DNA of 64,000 nt from Zygnema cylindricum (GCA_037447655.1 JBBHKE010002632.1:434477-498476), one strand, 5' to 3'. Numbered from the stretch's first letter, positions 9,985 through 22,805 are shown. The notes: a model not told the origin generated them from the sequence alone. A program made the numbers and translations.

Positions 9985-12900
9985 TGGGCCGCCCTCTTAA
10001 AAGTACAGACTAAATCAGTACCTAAGTCAACCTATCGGCAACTTCCTCCAACATCCACACGTATTCAACCTGGACTCTTTTGTCGCCACTAAATCTCGCA
10101 CAACATGTGTTTAGTGCGTTTTTGAGAAACGGATTTTTCACAAAACTCATACTATCCATTAAAAAAAAATTAAACAACCATTAGGATTCCAAATTCGCCC
10201 AACATCTCAATTATCCATACAAACGCTTTTGATGCGTGACAGGTGGCCATATATTCCGCCTGGGTCTACCTTAATGCCACTGTTCATTGGAGACGAGAAC
10301 TCCACGAATTTGCCGCACTGCCAAACACAAACGCATATTCGCAGACTTGGATTATTCATAATAGAAATCCTCGCCTCAATCCACATCGCTTTATCTGATG
10401 CACTCTAGCAATTCTTTTCCTGATTTTGAAAACTAGGTCGATTTCACCTGTATCTGCCAAGTAGCGGAATATGTGCTTCACGGTCTCCCAAAATGATTTT
10501 TTGGGCGCTTGACATTATCAAATTACAACAGACATGGCCGCCGATATATCGGGCCGTGTACCAACACTTAAGTATATTAAAATCCCTAATGTTTTGCAAT
10601 ACGTTACGTTAACCGTTGGTTCTCCTTGCAACCTTTGTAATTAAAATTTTGCACTCATACGAGTCGAAATTGGTTTAGTGTCAAACATGGAAAATTGAGT
10701 TAAGACCTCTTTCACTATTAAGATTGACTTAATTTTATGCTTCGTTTACATGGCGAATCACTTCGATGCCTAAAATGTATTGTACGTCGCCAAGATTGTC
10801 ACTTTGAAATGAAAATGCATGTATGCCATCAATTCGCAGATTCGTACAAGACTTTATGACATCATAAAAAAACGATCGACGTACATTCAGAATTTTATTT
10901 GATTAAGGTTCTCTTTTTTTACGTACTATCCTCCGGGGTCCAGGGCCTCCGAATTGTACTCGAAATTCATACTCAATTAAAACGTTATTTAAGCGCAAAT
11001 TCTAAGTGTGTGGCACTTGCTTCAAGACGTAGGAGGGATTTTCATAAGCACCATAGCATACCTTCCCGTTACGTCACATCCTCGGTAGCTTCATCTAAAC
11101 CTCTTCTACTAAGTCACTATTAAAAATCGTCCTTTAAACATTCATTTAATGGATTGCTTCTTCCCCCAACGACAATTGCGACAATCATCCGTAAAAAAAC
11201 AAAATTAATGAGTGGAGTGTTAGTATTCCTATTTACAACCCCCTCTTTCATGTTGGAATCCTTTGCAAACCAATCTCGCCTTGTAGTTCACCATCTCTCC
11301 CGATGCACGAGTTTTTTTTTTTTAAAACACATTTGGCATGAATCGCTTTCTTCCCCTCCGATAAATTCAAGGTATTAAAATGCCAGATTTTCCACAATCG
11401 ATTTGTACTCCTCTTATGTCGGCTTCTATTGATATACCCAATCTTACGAACTTCTAGCTTCACTATATGATTGAGGATTGCAAGCCGAATTCCACATATT
11501 AATTGTTGCAAGAGGAATTATGTCTCCTAAGCATCAGCGACGAAATAATGAGGCTTTTAAATGTCACCACCAATTTTATCATAAGAAAGGCCATTCGGTT
11601 TTTGTCTACTATTTTTTTGAGTATTCCTTCGAAAGAACGCAAAATGCTCTATATTTTGTTCCTCGTCCACATTTGGCAAATGAGATTTCGAAAAAATTTA
11701 CGAGTGCTCGAAGACATTTGAGAATTTTCGCTCAAATGGCTTCAGATATCGATGTCAATGTCCAATTTCTTCAAATCCGAAAGTTATTTTCAGTTCAATT
11801 TCTCGACATTAACATTAAATTTCGACTCTTTCCTCAAATTTGAATCTTCAACGTCCACGAAAGTGGCCAATTCCTCCTTATAAAAACCAGGATTTTCCCT
11901 TAATTTGGCGGAATACGCAATTACAGATTTTAAATCCTCGTAAATATTGACATTGCATATTTTTCTACAATTCGATGGACCAGATCGAACACTTGAGATA
12001 ACCTTTCTTTCAAACTATAGCCCATAAAAATTCTTATCTGACTCGTTACCGAATATTTCCCCTTCGAAAACTTGATCCATATAAGCCTTAGCTTAACATC
12101 CCAAATTTATAAGGTGATTGGGTGTCGGCTTCCACCTATATAATTATTCATAGGGCGTTTTGTCACAGGAGACATAGATAAGCCTTCGATTACAAAGGTG
12201 GTGAGAATTCCATCCGGCAACAAATAAATACCATTGCCTGGGGAATGTACCATCACTTACCATCTCTTTCAAAGCTCTATTTTTCCTGTGGGCAATTTCA
12301 TTAGATTTTGGAGAGTAATGCGTTGTGAATTGTTACCTTATCCCTGTCTCCTAAAGATACGTTCCAAATGCCACGACTTCACCTCCATTGCCCGAACAAA
12401 TGGCCTTCCATTTCCAATCACATTGGCTTTCGGCAATTACATGCCACTCTTTAAAAGCCTCGAGAGCATCCTATTTCTTCTTTAACAAACAAACCCACGA
12501 AAATATCGAAAAGTAGTCACAATTACCATAATATGACAATTTCCCCTTATAGTCTCCAACGTAATATGACCACATAAATGGACATGGACGAGCTCTAACG
12601 GAAATTTTGCGCGAAATTTCACATTATTCAACGGATGCTGTTTCCGAATTTGTCGACTTTAGCTACATCTACCTCATCTGTTGACCTTCTTATTAGTAGC
12701 GAGATCTAATCCCCTTGCACAAAGGCTTTTTGATCGAACTCCGGAAAATTCCCTCGAATGTGTGGCACATCCGATGAGGTCATAATGTCAAATACCCTTT
12801 ATTTCCAAAATTTTATGGAAAATGCCTAAGGCTGGAGCATTTTTCGCCGGGTGCCTCTATACTAGTCGGCTAAACCTCGAATCGGTGAATTCCCCTTTGC

Positions 12901-13260
12901 CAATTACCATCCGCGCGATATATATGATTTGAAGTATTCCCCCAAACGCATATGTTTCCATCGGCGAGTTGAATTTGAAGAACACTCAAAAAACATACTA
13001 AATCATTCAATATATAAAAAAAGTTAAATAATCACGCTTGCAATATCAAAAGGATTTCGTGGGCGTCACGCGTATGCAAGTCAAGTCGTACAATACCAAT
13101 CGTACCAACAGAAATCACTTGTCCACTTGTGAAAGTGATTCATTTTGGCGTAATTAAGGATCTTGTTTCATCGAAAAGTGACGTGCCCCTATATAAGTGG
13201 TAAGACAATCCCGTGTCAATAATCCACTCCTTTTTGCGTGCATCAACCCCCCTAATTAGT
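9985..13260 (-). pseudogene. Copia-3 pol remnant (PR-IN-RT-RH)
   Basis: Read from high to low coordinates. The protease reads EWIIDTGLSYHLYRG, with the DTG codons near 13210-13218. Integrase-like text (LELVHVHLCGHI and GNCHIMVIV) lies at about 12340-12620. RT shows NYKARLVCKGFQ near 11270-11310, AFLNGCLKDDF near 11120 and LGDVQYILGIEV near 10770. RNase H shows ETVKHIFRYLAD near 10480 and EYMATCHASKAFVWIIEM near 10230. Stops and frameshifts are very frequent and no domain is intact. Short open frames on the plus strand here are noise. Confidence 0.7.
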
Positions 13261-13299
13261 AGATCTAACCTGAGGAAAGTTCGCACGCCTTTGCAACCT

Positions 13300-14600
13300 T
13301 CAACATTTCACTTTTATGGCCGCCTTCGAGGCCACCTTCACGACCACGGTCGCCGCCGCGGTCGTCGCAATTGCCACGAACACGACCACCTCGACAGCCT
13401 CCACCGACCGATTAAGTGTGACCCCACTTCCCACGATTAAATTATGGCTTGCCTTTATCCGAAGAAGCGGCCAAGATAGTCGAGACAATTATAGGGGAAG
13501 CAAGGGAAGCTGGGGACTTTGTTGAGATCCGGCTGGTCGGGCTGGACCTTAGGGGCTCCCTTTTTGTCTTCTCCTTTCTTCTTCCCCCTCGATCCTCCTC
13601 CTCTTCCCCCTCTTCCGTGAAGTTATTTCAAATCCACGGATTAAGGAGTAACCACGCTTAAGACTCCCGAGCTTAAGGAGCCTTTTAAAGAGCTCGCCCG
13701 ATTCCCTTTGTTTGTCTTGTGATACTTTACAACAACTCCGTAAGCTGGAATTTCCCTCACTAAGTGAATCTCCTGAAGATGCACAGTTTTCTCTAGCAAT
13801 GCATTGAGAAAATAAGTCACGTTATCCTCCTCGGTGATCACCCTTATATTATTAAGGTTGTTTCACAATGATATTATACCGCTTTTCTCCTTCATCAATT
13901 GATTCATTCTGTTTAATCCGAAATTGTATGAAATCCGAGAAGACGTATTGGCCCTTGTTTTGAACTCCTCTGCCGAATTGATTTTCCAAAGCCTTCCAAC
14001 AAAGTTGTACGGTGCTATGTGTGAGGAAGCGATCATGCAATGACTGAGCACGATTGCATCAAGCTGGTGAAGGCCGGCAAATTTATCCTCTTCCACAAAC
14101 GCCTAACATTTCGGTCACCAATTGTCATCCGTTCATCTCCATTCACCACCTTCAAAACGCCGCTCAATGTCAATTGTGCTTTAATACATTTCTTCCGAGT
14201 GGGATGATTTCATTCGTTGAAAACAACCAACTATCCGGGCATTTGAAACATCTCATATAATCTTTCATCGAAATTTGAATCATCATCAATTTCTTATATT
14301 TCCCTTTCTAAACCTCTCCTTTCATGCCACCTCATCTTCAACATCGAAATCACCTCCATCAAGATCTGGATCCCGTTCACCAGGGGCTTGTTGATCAACT
14401 TTCTTGTTAACAGCCGAAAGATTTTCCTTTATATGGTGTAAGAGCCTCATGATGAATGCTCGAAGTCGATCCTTGGACATGGAGCCGCCATCACCTCCAT
14501 TTTGGCTAAAAGGATCTAGCTTCGTATACTTCCCCCTCTAAAACCAAAATCCTTCTCACTATTCTCTTCCGCATACGGTTGCCTTCGGAATGCTTCGGGG
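13300..14600 (-). pseudogene. Copia-3 gag remnant
   Basis: Minus-strand text at 13852-14096 (LCWKALENQFGRGVQNKGQY) resembles copia gag. A ruined zinc knuckle lies at about 13400-13450: FNRGKWGHT in a CX2CX4HX4C layout in which only the histidine survives. It is followed by a Gly/Arg-rich stretch at about 13310-13400 that comes just before the protease. The part upstream to 14600 (GGDGGSMSKDRLRAF, KENLSAVNKKVDQQ) is in another frame and may be the gag N-terminus; I am less sure of that part. Confidence 0.5.
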
Positions 14601-14639
14601 TTGGAGCAGCCAAAGGGGAAGAGGTATTGAAAAGATAAC

Positions 14640-15480
14640 TTTCATCTATATGAGAGAGGAGAACTTAGGACTTACAAAATATTTCAAACAAGAATACTTA
14701 ATTATTAACATGTACTAGAGTAACACTAAGTATTTAAAAGTACACATTTATTGTACACATTAATACTCTAATAGCGAAACAATTTGGTATTCAACAATTA
14801 CTGTTGAGCGACATTCGGCAAACGATCTGGGAAACAAAATAAGGTCGAGCGGATAAGGTCGAGTCGTAACAGTGACACCAGGATTATGGGGAATCAAATA
14901 GGTCATAGGATCCGCAAGATGGATTTGAATCGAACGAACGACCATATTGTTGACTATTTGGAGGACCACTACATGCTACCGGACGCAGTTAATGACTCTG
15001 ATATTTTTGTCAACCGTAGAACATTAAGTCGGTGCGTCACATTGGAATAGTTTCATTTGTCACAAATGCATTATTTTATATTGTGCATAGTTAGATTCTT
15101 TAATATGGGTGCAAATTTGTTTTCCATAACGCTGATGTGATTGGTCAGTTGACCAGTAAATAGTGTTGTGAGTATAAAATAGACGTCTAGGATTTCGGAC
15201 AATCATCATCTTTTGTACATATCTCACTTTTAGTAAGGAAAACCAGTTCTTTTTGTGCCACAACTTTTGCTCTAAGTGTCTGATTGAAATGAAAATTTGC
15301 GAGAGGAAAGAGCTTGAATATTATTAGTTCTCATAAAGTTATAGACTGTGATTCAGACTTGGGAGAAAGTATTAGTAGGCAGAAAGTGCCTGTCTAGTGC
15401 TATAATACAAGGTAGCTTTGCTATACACTATTGAGATGGAAGATTCTGAATTGCAGAAGGAAGGCCTCTTTTTTTTTCCT
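14640..15480. other. Unassigned DNA inside Copia-3
   Basis: No recognisable domain on either strand. The stretch near 14655-14690 (GAGAACTTAGGACTTAC) resembles part of the Copia-1 LTR, but the match does not continue. It may be an insertion into the 5' part of Copia-3 or its untranslated leader. Confidence 0.35.
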
Positions 15481-15532
15481 CCAATGGCCGTCACACTCGC
15501 CACGGCTTCCTCTACGTTGGAGCTCCCTATCT

Positions 15533-15544
15533 GCTCCGATACCA
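15533..15544 (-). other. Copia-3 primer-binding site (canonical tRNA-Met type)
   Basis: On the minus strand the sequence TGGTATCGGAGC matches TGGTATCAGAGC, the usual plant copia primer site complementary to the 3' end of initiator tRNA-Met, with one change. It orients Copia-3 and places its 5' LTR at higher coordinates. Confidence 0.7.
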
Positions 15545-15548
15545 AAGG

Positions 15549-16340
15549 ATAGGATCGATTTTCAACACAATGTTCAACATAGTTGAGACATAAAAGCGAA
15601 AGTACTCGAAATAGGAAACGTGACATCACATTAAATTGATATTGGAAGAAATATCGGGAAAAAATATATTCATTTAAAAAAAATATCGGAATGATAATAC
15701 CACCTCTCCTCCCTTCTCCACTCTCCTATTTCCACCAAAAAATCATTCAATGGAGTAACGACCTCCTTCCATGTCCTCTTTGCTAAAGCACTGCCAAAAT
15801 GTTGCAGCACAAGCTCGAAAGCCTCAAAAAAATTGCCACTTGTCAACCTAATTCACTAGAACCCTTTAAATTTAGACTGTCGATCGATATTTCTGAATGA
15901 CAACCTGAACAAAATGTACTAGATAAACATAAAGTACTATAATCTGAAGGAAAAACATTTCTAGATGGGAGATGAACAAACACAAAGTTGTCGCGTCTCA
16001 AAATTGTGCGTGAAAGTACGGACGAAAATAACCAGACCGAAGTGGCTTCAATCGAACCGCCAAACTTAGACGCGAATCAAACACACAATTTAAATAAACG
16101 ATTACGCGGCCGATCGATTGAAAAGGTAGATTTTCATCTAAATGTTCACCACAGTAAATGCATAATGTAGGAAGCACTCAAATTAATCAATATTACATCA
16201 GATTGGACAAACATTGGAAAACATTCGGTAAAAATAAATTCACATAATAAACAGAAATAACAATGGTCACCTCTCCTCACTTCTTCATTCTCCTATTTCC
16301 TCGAAAAATTCATTCAATATTGATTCCACTAGAATACATT
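15549..16340 (-). repeat. Probable Copia-3 5' LTR remnant
   Basis: Begins just beyond the primer site and shares blocks with 9400-9660. It contains an internal direct repeat: about 15640-15770 resembles about 16200-16330 (CCTCTCCTC...CTCCTATTTCC...AATTCATTCAAT). Termini are not clear. Confidence 0.45.
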
Positions 16341-16352
16341 GTACCACTACTA

Positions 16353-16520
16353 CACCGTGAATCGCTATAAGCGTTATAAAATAATTAGGGTTAAAAAACA
16401 ATTAGCAATATTAACGCTAATTTGGGATTTTTCAAATTATATAAATAAAAAATATATACTCTAATTTATCAATAACTCTAATTTGGGATTTTCCCTGTAA
16501 TAATTGTCAGCGATTAAGAT
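16353..16520. mobile_element. MITE copy, partial, TA-flanked on the left
   Basis: Starts CACCGTGAATCGCTATAAG after a TA at 16351-16352. The first 20 bases match the right end of the MITE at 23301-23597 read in reverse. No matching right end was found before Copia-2 begins at 16607, so it is truncated, or its right end now lies beyond Copia-2. Confidence 0.5.
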
Positions 16521-16606
16521 CTTTACACTAAAGTAGGTACACGTGCCGTCGCGTGATTTTGACATCCGCACGTGCCGGCAATTTTCACGCAGTTAAATGT
16601 TAATGC

Positions 16607-17081
16607 TGTTGAAATACACTTAATGCATTCTAAACTACTTGTTGTTTTCTACACTACTTTTGGAGTCCTAATTGCTACGCTATAAGTCTAGTACTTTGGT
16701 TTAGCGTTGTGTACTTTATTTAGTGGAATGTATATACCTTTATTAGAATTGTTGATTCTTACGTAGGAATCTTTTTAGACTTAGATTCCTTTTACCGTAG
16801 CTAGATGCACCTTCCTAAGTTAGACTTTAGATTAGATGTACCTTTAAAGCTGTTTGTGGCTACCTCTTAATCCGTCTTACTATAAGACTACCTTGTTTCG
16901 TTATGTAAAATAACTTAATCAAAATGACACTCAAACGACGAACCTCTCACTTATTCCCTTGTTGGCCGTTACTCCTTTTTTTGTCTTTTGTCATATCTTG
17001 GCCTTTTCTACTACTTCGGCCTATCTTTGATATTTTGTCATATTAAGTCTTTTTCGGCCTTTTATGGCCTCTCATTCGATA
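16607..17081 (+). repeat. Copia-2 5' LTR
   Basis: It starts TGTTGAAATACAC and ends CGATA directly before the primer site. It contains ATGTAAAATAACTT and a run of CTTTTCTACTACTTCGG-like text shared with the 3' LTR. The final dinucleotide is TA rather than the usual CA. Confidence 0.93.
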
Positions 17082-17095
17082 GGTTATGGGCCTAG
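17082..17095 (+). other. Copia-2 primer-binding site, half-tRNA type
   Basis: GGTTATGGGCC directly follows the LTR. These 11 bases are complementary to the anticodon loop and adjoining stem of initiator tRNA-Met (5'-GGCCCAUAACC). The match stops at TAG. Confidence 0.75.
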
Positions 17096-17099
17096 CCTT

Positions 17100-17880
17100 C
17101 GTCTGTCTCAAACTCTGTCCCGAAATTTCAGGGTGAAAAATTCTATGACTGGAAATTCCAAATCTAGCATTTGTTTTCTTTTGAAAAGATCTGGGGACAC
17201 AATAATGGCACTGTCACATTGTCACATTACCTATCGGCGCCTCTCATGTGACTTTTGCCTCCCTTCAAACAACTATCGTTTCATGGATTGAAAAAGATTC
17301 TGTCGCGCTATCGCGTCTCGTCCTTTTTTTTGCACGGCAAGATTGCGAATCGGATCTGTGCTGCGACTACTTCGCATGAGGCGTGGCACATTCTTTGTCG
17401 CACCTATGATACCGACACTTGGCCACTTCACTTGGCGCTACGTCGCCAATTCAACAGTGCTCAAAAGGACAAATCTGAATCCATGCTTGTATTTATTCAA
17501 CGAATTAAATCATTAGCTGGACGACTTAAGTGTATTAATTACACAATCACTCATAAAGATCTCATAAGTACCATTTTGGGAGGATTACCTTTGTCGTTTG
17601 ACTCTTTTTCAAGTACAATCAGTACTGATGCTTCCACGGTCACATTGTCAAATCTCACTAATCGTTTGTTACACGGAGAGACGCGTCTAAATCTTAACAA
17701 ACTTGTCATTATTACTGATGGTTCGGCATTTGTTGTCTCTTCCCCCAAGAAATCTCCAATGATTGCAGGATCTTAATTTTTTTGCAAATATTGCAAGGAG
17801 CGTGACCAGTCATCGACGCGTGCCCTGCATTGACGAGGAAACGTGAAAAAGACCGTACGGCTGGGGGACAGTGAAGACTT
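17100..17880 (+). pseudogene. Copia-2 gag remnant (UBN2-type)
   Basis: The longest open part (17255-17776) carries text typical of plant copia gag: WHILCRTYDTDTWPLHLALRR, LVFIQRIKSLAGRLK and DLISTILGGLPLSFDSF. Upstream the frame is broken. A damaged zinc knuckle follows the stop at 17776: CKYCKERDQSSTRA, where the expected His and last Cys are replaced. Gag would form the particle; this copy cannot make a full one. Confidence 0.8.
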
Positions 17881-18179
17881 CCTCCAACAAACCCAAATAC
17901 CCAGTCCTTGTCGTATCCCCACACCTACCCACCGCCACCTGGTCATGTAGCGCATGCGACGGTCGACTTAAATTTGTCGTACGGCCCATGGTCACCGTGG
18001 TTCCCTCCTAATTATTATTATCCTCCTCCAAACCCACCGGTTTCCCCCTTTCCTAACGAACTTTCACCAACCAACAAAAATGTTGGATCAGCGTCACCTG
18101 TAGTTGTACCTGTCCCAAATATACCTTCCCCACTTTCATCCGTGGACTATGGGTACGCTTTCTCGTAATCAGGTAACAT

Positions 18180-21100
18180 TTATGATTGGCTAATTGATTA
18201 TGGCGCCTCTCATCACATGTGTTGTCAACATGATATAATGTTAAATATTGTTCCCATTGATATTCCATTACGCATTTATTTGGGAAACAATATTATTCTA
18301 ACTTCCACTCTCGTTGGACAGGTGGATATTAATTCCGGTTCGCACTCCTCTCGTCCAATAATCTTGGACAAGGTCTATTTCGTACCCGACCTCAAAAAAA
18401 ATCTTTTTTCAGCTAGTTTCGCATTACGCCATGGAAGTTACGGTGTTATCACTAAATCCAACGTTCAATTCTTTTCTTTTCATAGGGATCTAATTGGTAG
18501 TGGCACTAGGATGGGCAACTTATATCTTTTAAATGTTTTTAATGATATTGTTTATGCTTCTTTAGCTCATTCTCGTTCTTCTACCTCATTTCTTACATGG
18601 CATCTTCGATACGGCCATCTTAGTGGTGCTAGCCTAGGTTCCCTTGGAAAAGGGCTTGTATGGGCATCGACAAATTTAATGAAACAAAAATTGACTTTTG
18701 TTATGGTTGTATTCTTGGAAAAATGCCTCGTTTACCTTTTCTTTCTTCTTCTTCTCGCTCTTTGGCTCCTCTTGATCTCATTCATAGTGATGTATGTGGT
18801 CCTATTCCAATTCCAAGCCTTAGTGGCGCGTCCTATTTTCTCACTTTCTTTGATGATTTTTCTCGCTTTACATACGTTTATTTTATGCGACAAAAATCCG
18901 AAGTTTTTACCCATTTTAAACATTTTAATGCACTTGAGGAAAATCACTTGTCATCTCGCATCAAAACTATTCACACGGATAATGGGGGGGGATTTGTTTC
19001 AAATGAGTTTTCCGAGTTTTTACTAACACATGGCATTATTCATCACAAAACTTCTCCCCATTCTCCACAACAAAATGGTGATGCCGAACGTTTAAATCTC
19101 ACTCTCATTGACATGTCTCGCTCTCTTCTTCATTTTGCTTCCTTACATTTTCATTTTTGGGCGGAGGCCTTACTAACTTCTTCTTATATTCAAAATCGCT
19201 CTCTTACCTCTTCTCTCTCTAACAAAACTCCTTTTGAAGCATGGCGCTGCACGAAACCCGATGTTTCTTGTTGTTTTGAAAACTTATTTTCGTGCGTACT
19301 ACACACTTTGTGCGCACGCGAAGTTTCGTGCGTAATTTGTTAAATGAATTTATTGTGGAGGTTCGAATTGATTCGCGGATTGGGGGAGTGAACATAGAGA
19401 TATATTGTTTTGGAAAAAACGAAATAGTAATTGAGTGGCTCGGAATACGTTTGCAAATGGACGGCGGATCGCGAAGCGATCCGATGTGAAATGTACGAAA
19501 TGTTGAATGAAGTGTACTAAATGTTGAATATGTACGCCGCCGGTACGTAGCGTCTTGTTTAGACAGGTGTACTTCATTTGCGACACGCTCATTTATTGTA
19601 AAGGACGCATGTTCAATACGGAAGAGATTTTAAAGGTACGGTTTAATTTCGGCAAGTGGGTCATGGTACATTTGGAGGGCGGACGGCGTCCGCCGATATT
19701 TTTTAAGGAATCGCAATTTTGATGACGTGGTATCAAGTGAGCCGTACGTATGTGATGTCGGTTCACTACGTGGTTTCGTCCACAAGTGAATAATCAAGTT
19801 GATACTCAGTCCGCGGATTTTATGGAAGCGTCGGTGTAAATATTTTGATTTAACATTGTTTTGTCTTTTTGTGCGTTAATTATTAGTGTAGAATTACATT
19901 TTCTGACATACCTTGAATTATTCAGGTATACTCACATTAATTTAAGGAGATGGTAAATTACGTACGGCTGGTATGCCACAGTACATTTAGTAGTAAGCCT
20001 GAGTGTATATATTGTAGAAATTAGTCATTTCAGTATAGAGGAACCTTTTGGACCAAAAACTGTTTATGGTTATTTTTGGTAATTTTATCTGAGGATTACT
20101 CTCAGATCTGTTGGCAGAATTATCTGAAATTCTGTATGTGTGTTCCTCTATATACTGTTAATATTGTCACAGATTTGCAGGCCTATTGTGTGCCTGGTTT
20201 GTGTTTTAATTCATTGTGAAGTTAGTCTGTTTTATCAAAGTTCTGGCAGACTGTTTTTCTGCAACTTTGACTAGATGGTGTGATCACTCTGTTTATTATA
20301 TTTGTCTGAAACTTTGTGAGGTTATTCTATAGCCTATATTATATCTTTAAATGTAGTTTCAGCTTGTTTTGTTATTTCTGTAGAATTTTGTGTTGATTCA
20401 AAGTAGGTTGTTTTTGGGTAGTCTGTGGTGCTTCCGAGGGTGAATCCATGGCTAGAAATGGCTATGGACAACATTTCTCATTTTCACATATTTGGGTGCG
20501 AAGCATACTTCAAAATCCTTTTCCCTTCAAATGGCAAATTAGGTCCTCGAGCTATGCGCGGTATCTTTGTGGGATATTCCCTGAATTCCAAGGCATATCG
20601 TATTTGGTGCCCCTCTTCCCACCGAATTGTCACTACTCGTGACGTTATTTTTCATGAGACTCCTCTCACACGTACGCTTATACCCGATTTTTCCCTCTCT
20701 CCTCTACCTAGTTTATTTCCTCCATACAAAACTGTCCCCTCTAATTCTGTTACTACCTTACTTACGCCCCCTTTAATCCCTCACGTTTCTCCTATTTCTA
20801 TAGTTTTTTCGTCTTCCACATATTTTGTTCATTCCTCTAATTCCGGCGATGAATTTTCCTTAGGACATCATGCGATTTCCGGAGATCCAACTCCAACTGT
20901 ACGATCTATTACTAGTGACGAGATGGTCCTTAATACGCCAACTGTTTTTGTCGCCGATGACGCGATGGTCTTTCCCTTGAAAAATTTGTTTACAAGTCCT
21001 TTGGAAGTTACGTCACCGGCACGTGTGGAGCATAATTCGGTTTTTACACGTCTTTTGGAAAATTTGTTGCCGGCACGTATAGAGCGTAATTCGGTCATTA

Positions 21101-22740
21101 TTAGGTCGTTAACGCCACATGACGAACAACTTGCCGTACATGAAAGTACGCGACTTTTACAACCAACGAGGAAAATTCTTGAAAATCTTGCTCACGCCAA
21201 CCTTGTCGACGTTAAAGATCCTCCAACATTAAATGCTGTTTTGAAACAACCTGATGCTGACATGTGGCGGCTCGTTGCTACACAAGAGTACAACGCATTA
21301 ATGATGAACAACACCTGGACGCTGTGTACTCTTCCACCAAATCGTTGTGCGATTGGTTTCAAGTGGGTTTTTCAAGATCAAACGGCTGGCAAATGGTAAG
21401 TTCGACCGTTACAAAGCACGTCTCGTCGCCAAAGGCTACTTACATACAAAGGGCGTTGACTACAATGAGACTTTTGCCCTTGTCGCGAAGTTTGACTCCA
21501 TCCGTAACGATTTTGTCTCTTGCAGCTCATGATTGGGAATTATATCAACTTGACGTCAAAATTGCTTTTCTTCATGGTTGTCTCGCAGAAGTATTTTTAT
21601 GGAACAACCACCTAGTTACGCTGTCCCTTGTACCGAAACCCTTGTTTGTCATTTACGTAAGTCCATTTATGGTCTTAAACAAACATATACAGTTTGGTGC
21701 AAACCCTTATCGCAGCATTAATTAAAAAAGGTTTTAGGGAAATCACAGCAGATCCTGAAATTTATATTAGAGGTACAGGTGACAGGTTAATCATTATTAT
21801 TGTTTACGTAGTTGATTTAAGTATCGCAGGTCTTAGTAAGTCCTATATTCATCAAGTCAAAAGCATTCTCTCGTCCTATTGGCCTACGACCGATTTAGAT
21901 GATCTTGACTTTTGCTTAGGCATCACTATTTTACGTCAAATGTCTGCATGCATTTTACAAATGAGTCAAGAGCACATTCTTGATCTTCTTGAGCATTTTG
22001 ACATGTCCGATTATAATTCGGTGCCTACTCCCCTTGATCCCAATACCACTCTCTCCAAAGTATCCTCCGCTGGGAATGCCCAAGGAGATATAAGCTTATT
22101 CTATCGGTCGATTGTAGGAAAATTAATGTATGCTATGCTTGGTACACGGCCGGATATATGTGTCGTCGTTTGTCTTTTATCTCAATTTTCGCATTGTGTC
22201 ACTCAAACTCATCTCCAAGCTGCTAAGCGTGTCTTTCGATAACTTCAAGGATTAAAACATCTTCACCTCACTTTTTCCCATCCTTCTCCTCCCTCACCTT
22301 CCTCCTATTGTTTTTTTCCGGACACTTCGATTATTGGATTTTGCGATGCGGATTGGGGAAATCAACCCGACAATCGATGTTCTATTTCCGGTGTATGTTT
22401 TTCTTTAGGTGGTGGACTCGTCTCTTGGTATTCCCGAAAACAAACCACGGTTGCTCTTTCCTCGACGGAGGCGGAATATATGGCCGGCATTACCGCCACG
22501 AAATCAACGATTTGGTTTCGACGCCTTCTTTCCGATCTTTCTTTTCCTCCATCTTCTCCCACCTCCATTTTTTGTGACCATCAAGGGGCATTGGCTCTTA
22601 TAAAAAATCCTATCTATCATACACGCACAAAACACATTGACATTCAATTTCATTTTACGCGTGATAAAATCCTTAATGGCAACGTTTCTTTCTCTCATAA
22701 TTCCTCCAGCTCTCAATTTGCCAATTTTCTCACTTAACCT
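18180..22740 (+). pseudogene. Copia-2 pol remnant (PR-IN-RT-RH)
   Basis: The protease reads WLIDYGASHHM at about 18190, with DYG in place of the catalytic DSG/DTG. The pre-integrase text TWHLRYGHLS is at 18597 and CYGCILGKMPRLPF at about 18697. The integrase core (HSDVCGP, HTDNGGGF, QQNGDAERLN) keeps D, D and E residues, though DNGGEF has become DNGGGF. The solo LTR at 19269-20473 splits it. The second part (20474-21395) holds the integrase end, a Ser/Pro-rich linker and the start of RT. RT has frameshifts near 21398 and 21530, and its YVDD motif reads YVVD at about 21808. RNase H (CDADWG, SSTEAEYMAG, CDHQGA) runs to the stop near 22737. Confidence 0.88.
19269..20473 (+). mobile_element. Solo LTR (1205 bp) nested in Copia-2 integrase
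   Basis: Starts TGTTG and ends CAACA, a perfect 5-bp inverted terminus, and is flanked by the duplication TTTCT at 19264-19268 and 20474-20478. The integrase reading ends at KPDVS on the left and resumes at HFHIFGC on the right in a compatible frame, so the insertion came after Copia-2. I see no coding domain or polypurine tract inside, which fits a solo LTR left by recombination. Its sequence does not match the other LTRs in the window. The apparent N-terminus of the open frame at 20425 comes from this LTR. Confidence 0.88.
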
Positions 22741-22805
22741 CTTCCTCGTCCCTTATTTCATCATCACATTTACTTTGCCGGTTTTCGTGACTAAACATGC
22801 TTTAA

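Larger units (their letters stand above)
9400..16340 (-). mobile_element. Copia-3: heavily mutated minus-strand copia element
   Basis: Minus-strand translation shows RNase H, RT, integrase, protease and gag pieces in the copia order, between two weakly similar flanks (about 9400-9660 and 15780-16030) that are probably LTR remnants. The shared flank blocks include TTGTCAACCTAATACACTA and ACACAAAGTTGTGGCGTCTC. The primer site at 15533-15544 is the canonical 3'-end tRNA type, unlike the other copia elements here. Exact ends are not defined, and no target duplication was identified. It is one of the oldest elements in the window judged by stop density. Confidence 0.7.

Noticed and set aside
14655-14700. 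Additional Copia-1-type LTR near 14655
   Set aside because: Only about 25 bases resemble the family (GAGAACTTAGGACTTAC); neither the hairpin leader nor the TATA-like box follows.
17908-18168. Pro-rich plus-strand frame (NYYYPPPNPPVSPF) as a cell-wall protein
   Set aside because: It is in line with the Copia-2 gag-protease linker and is followed at once by the protease motif.
20425-20473. N-terminal MVLPRVNPWLEMAMDN as the start of a Copia-2 protein
   Set aside because: These residues come from the end of the nested solo LTR; Copia-2 text begins only after the TTTCT duplication.
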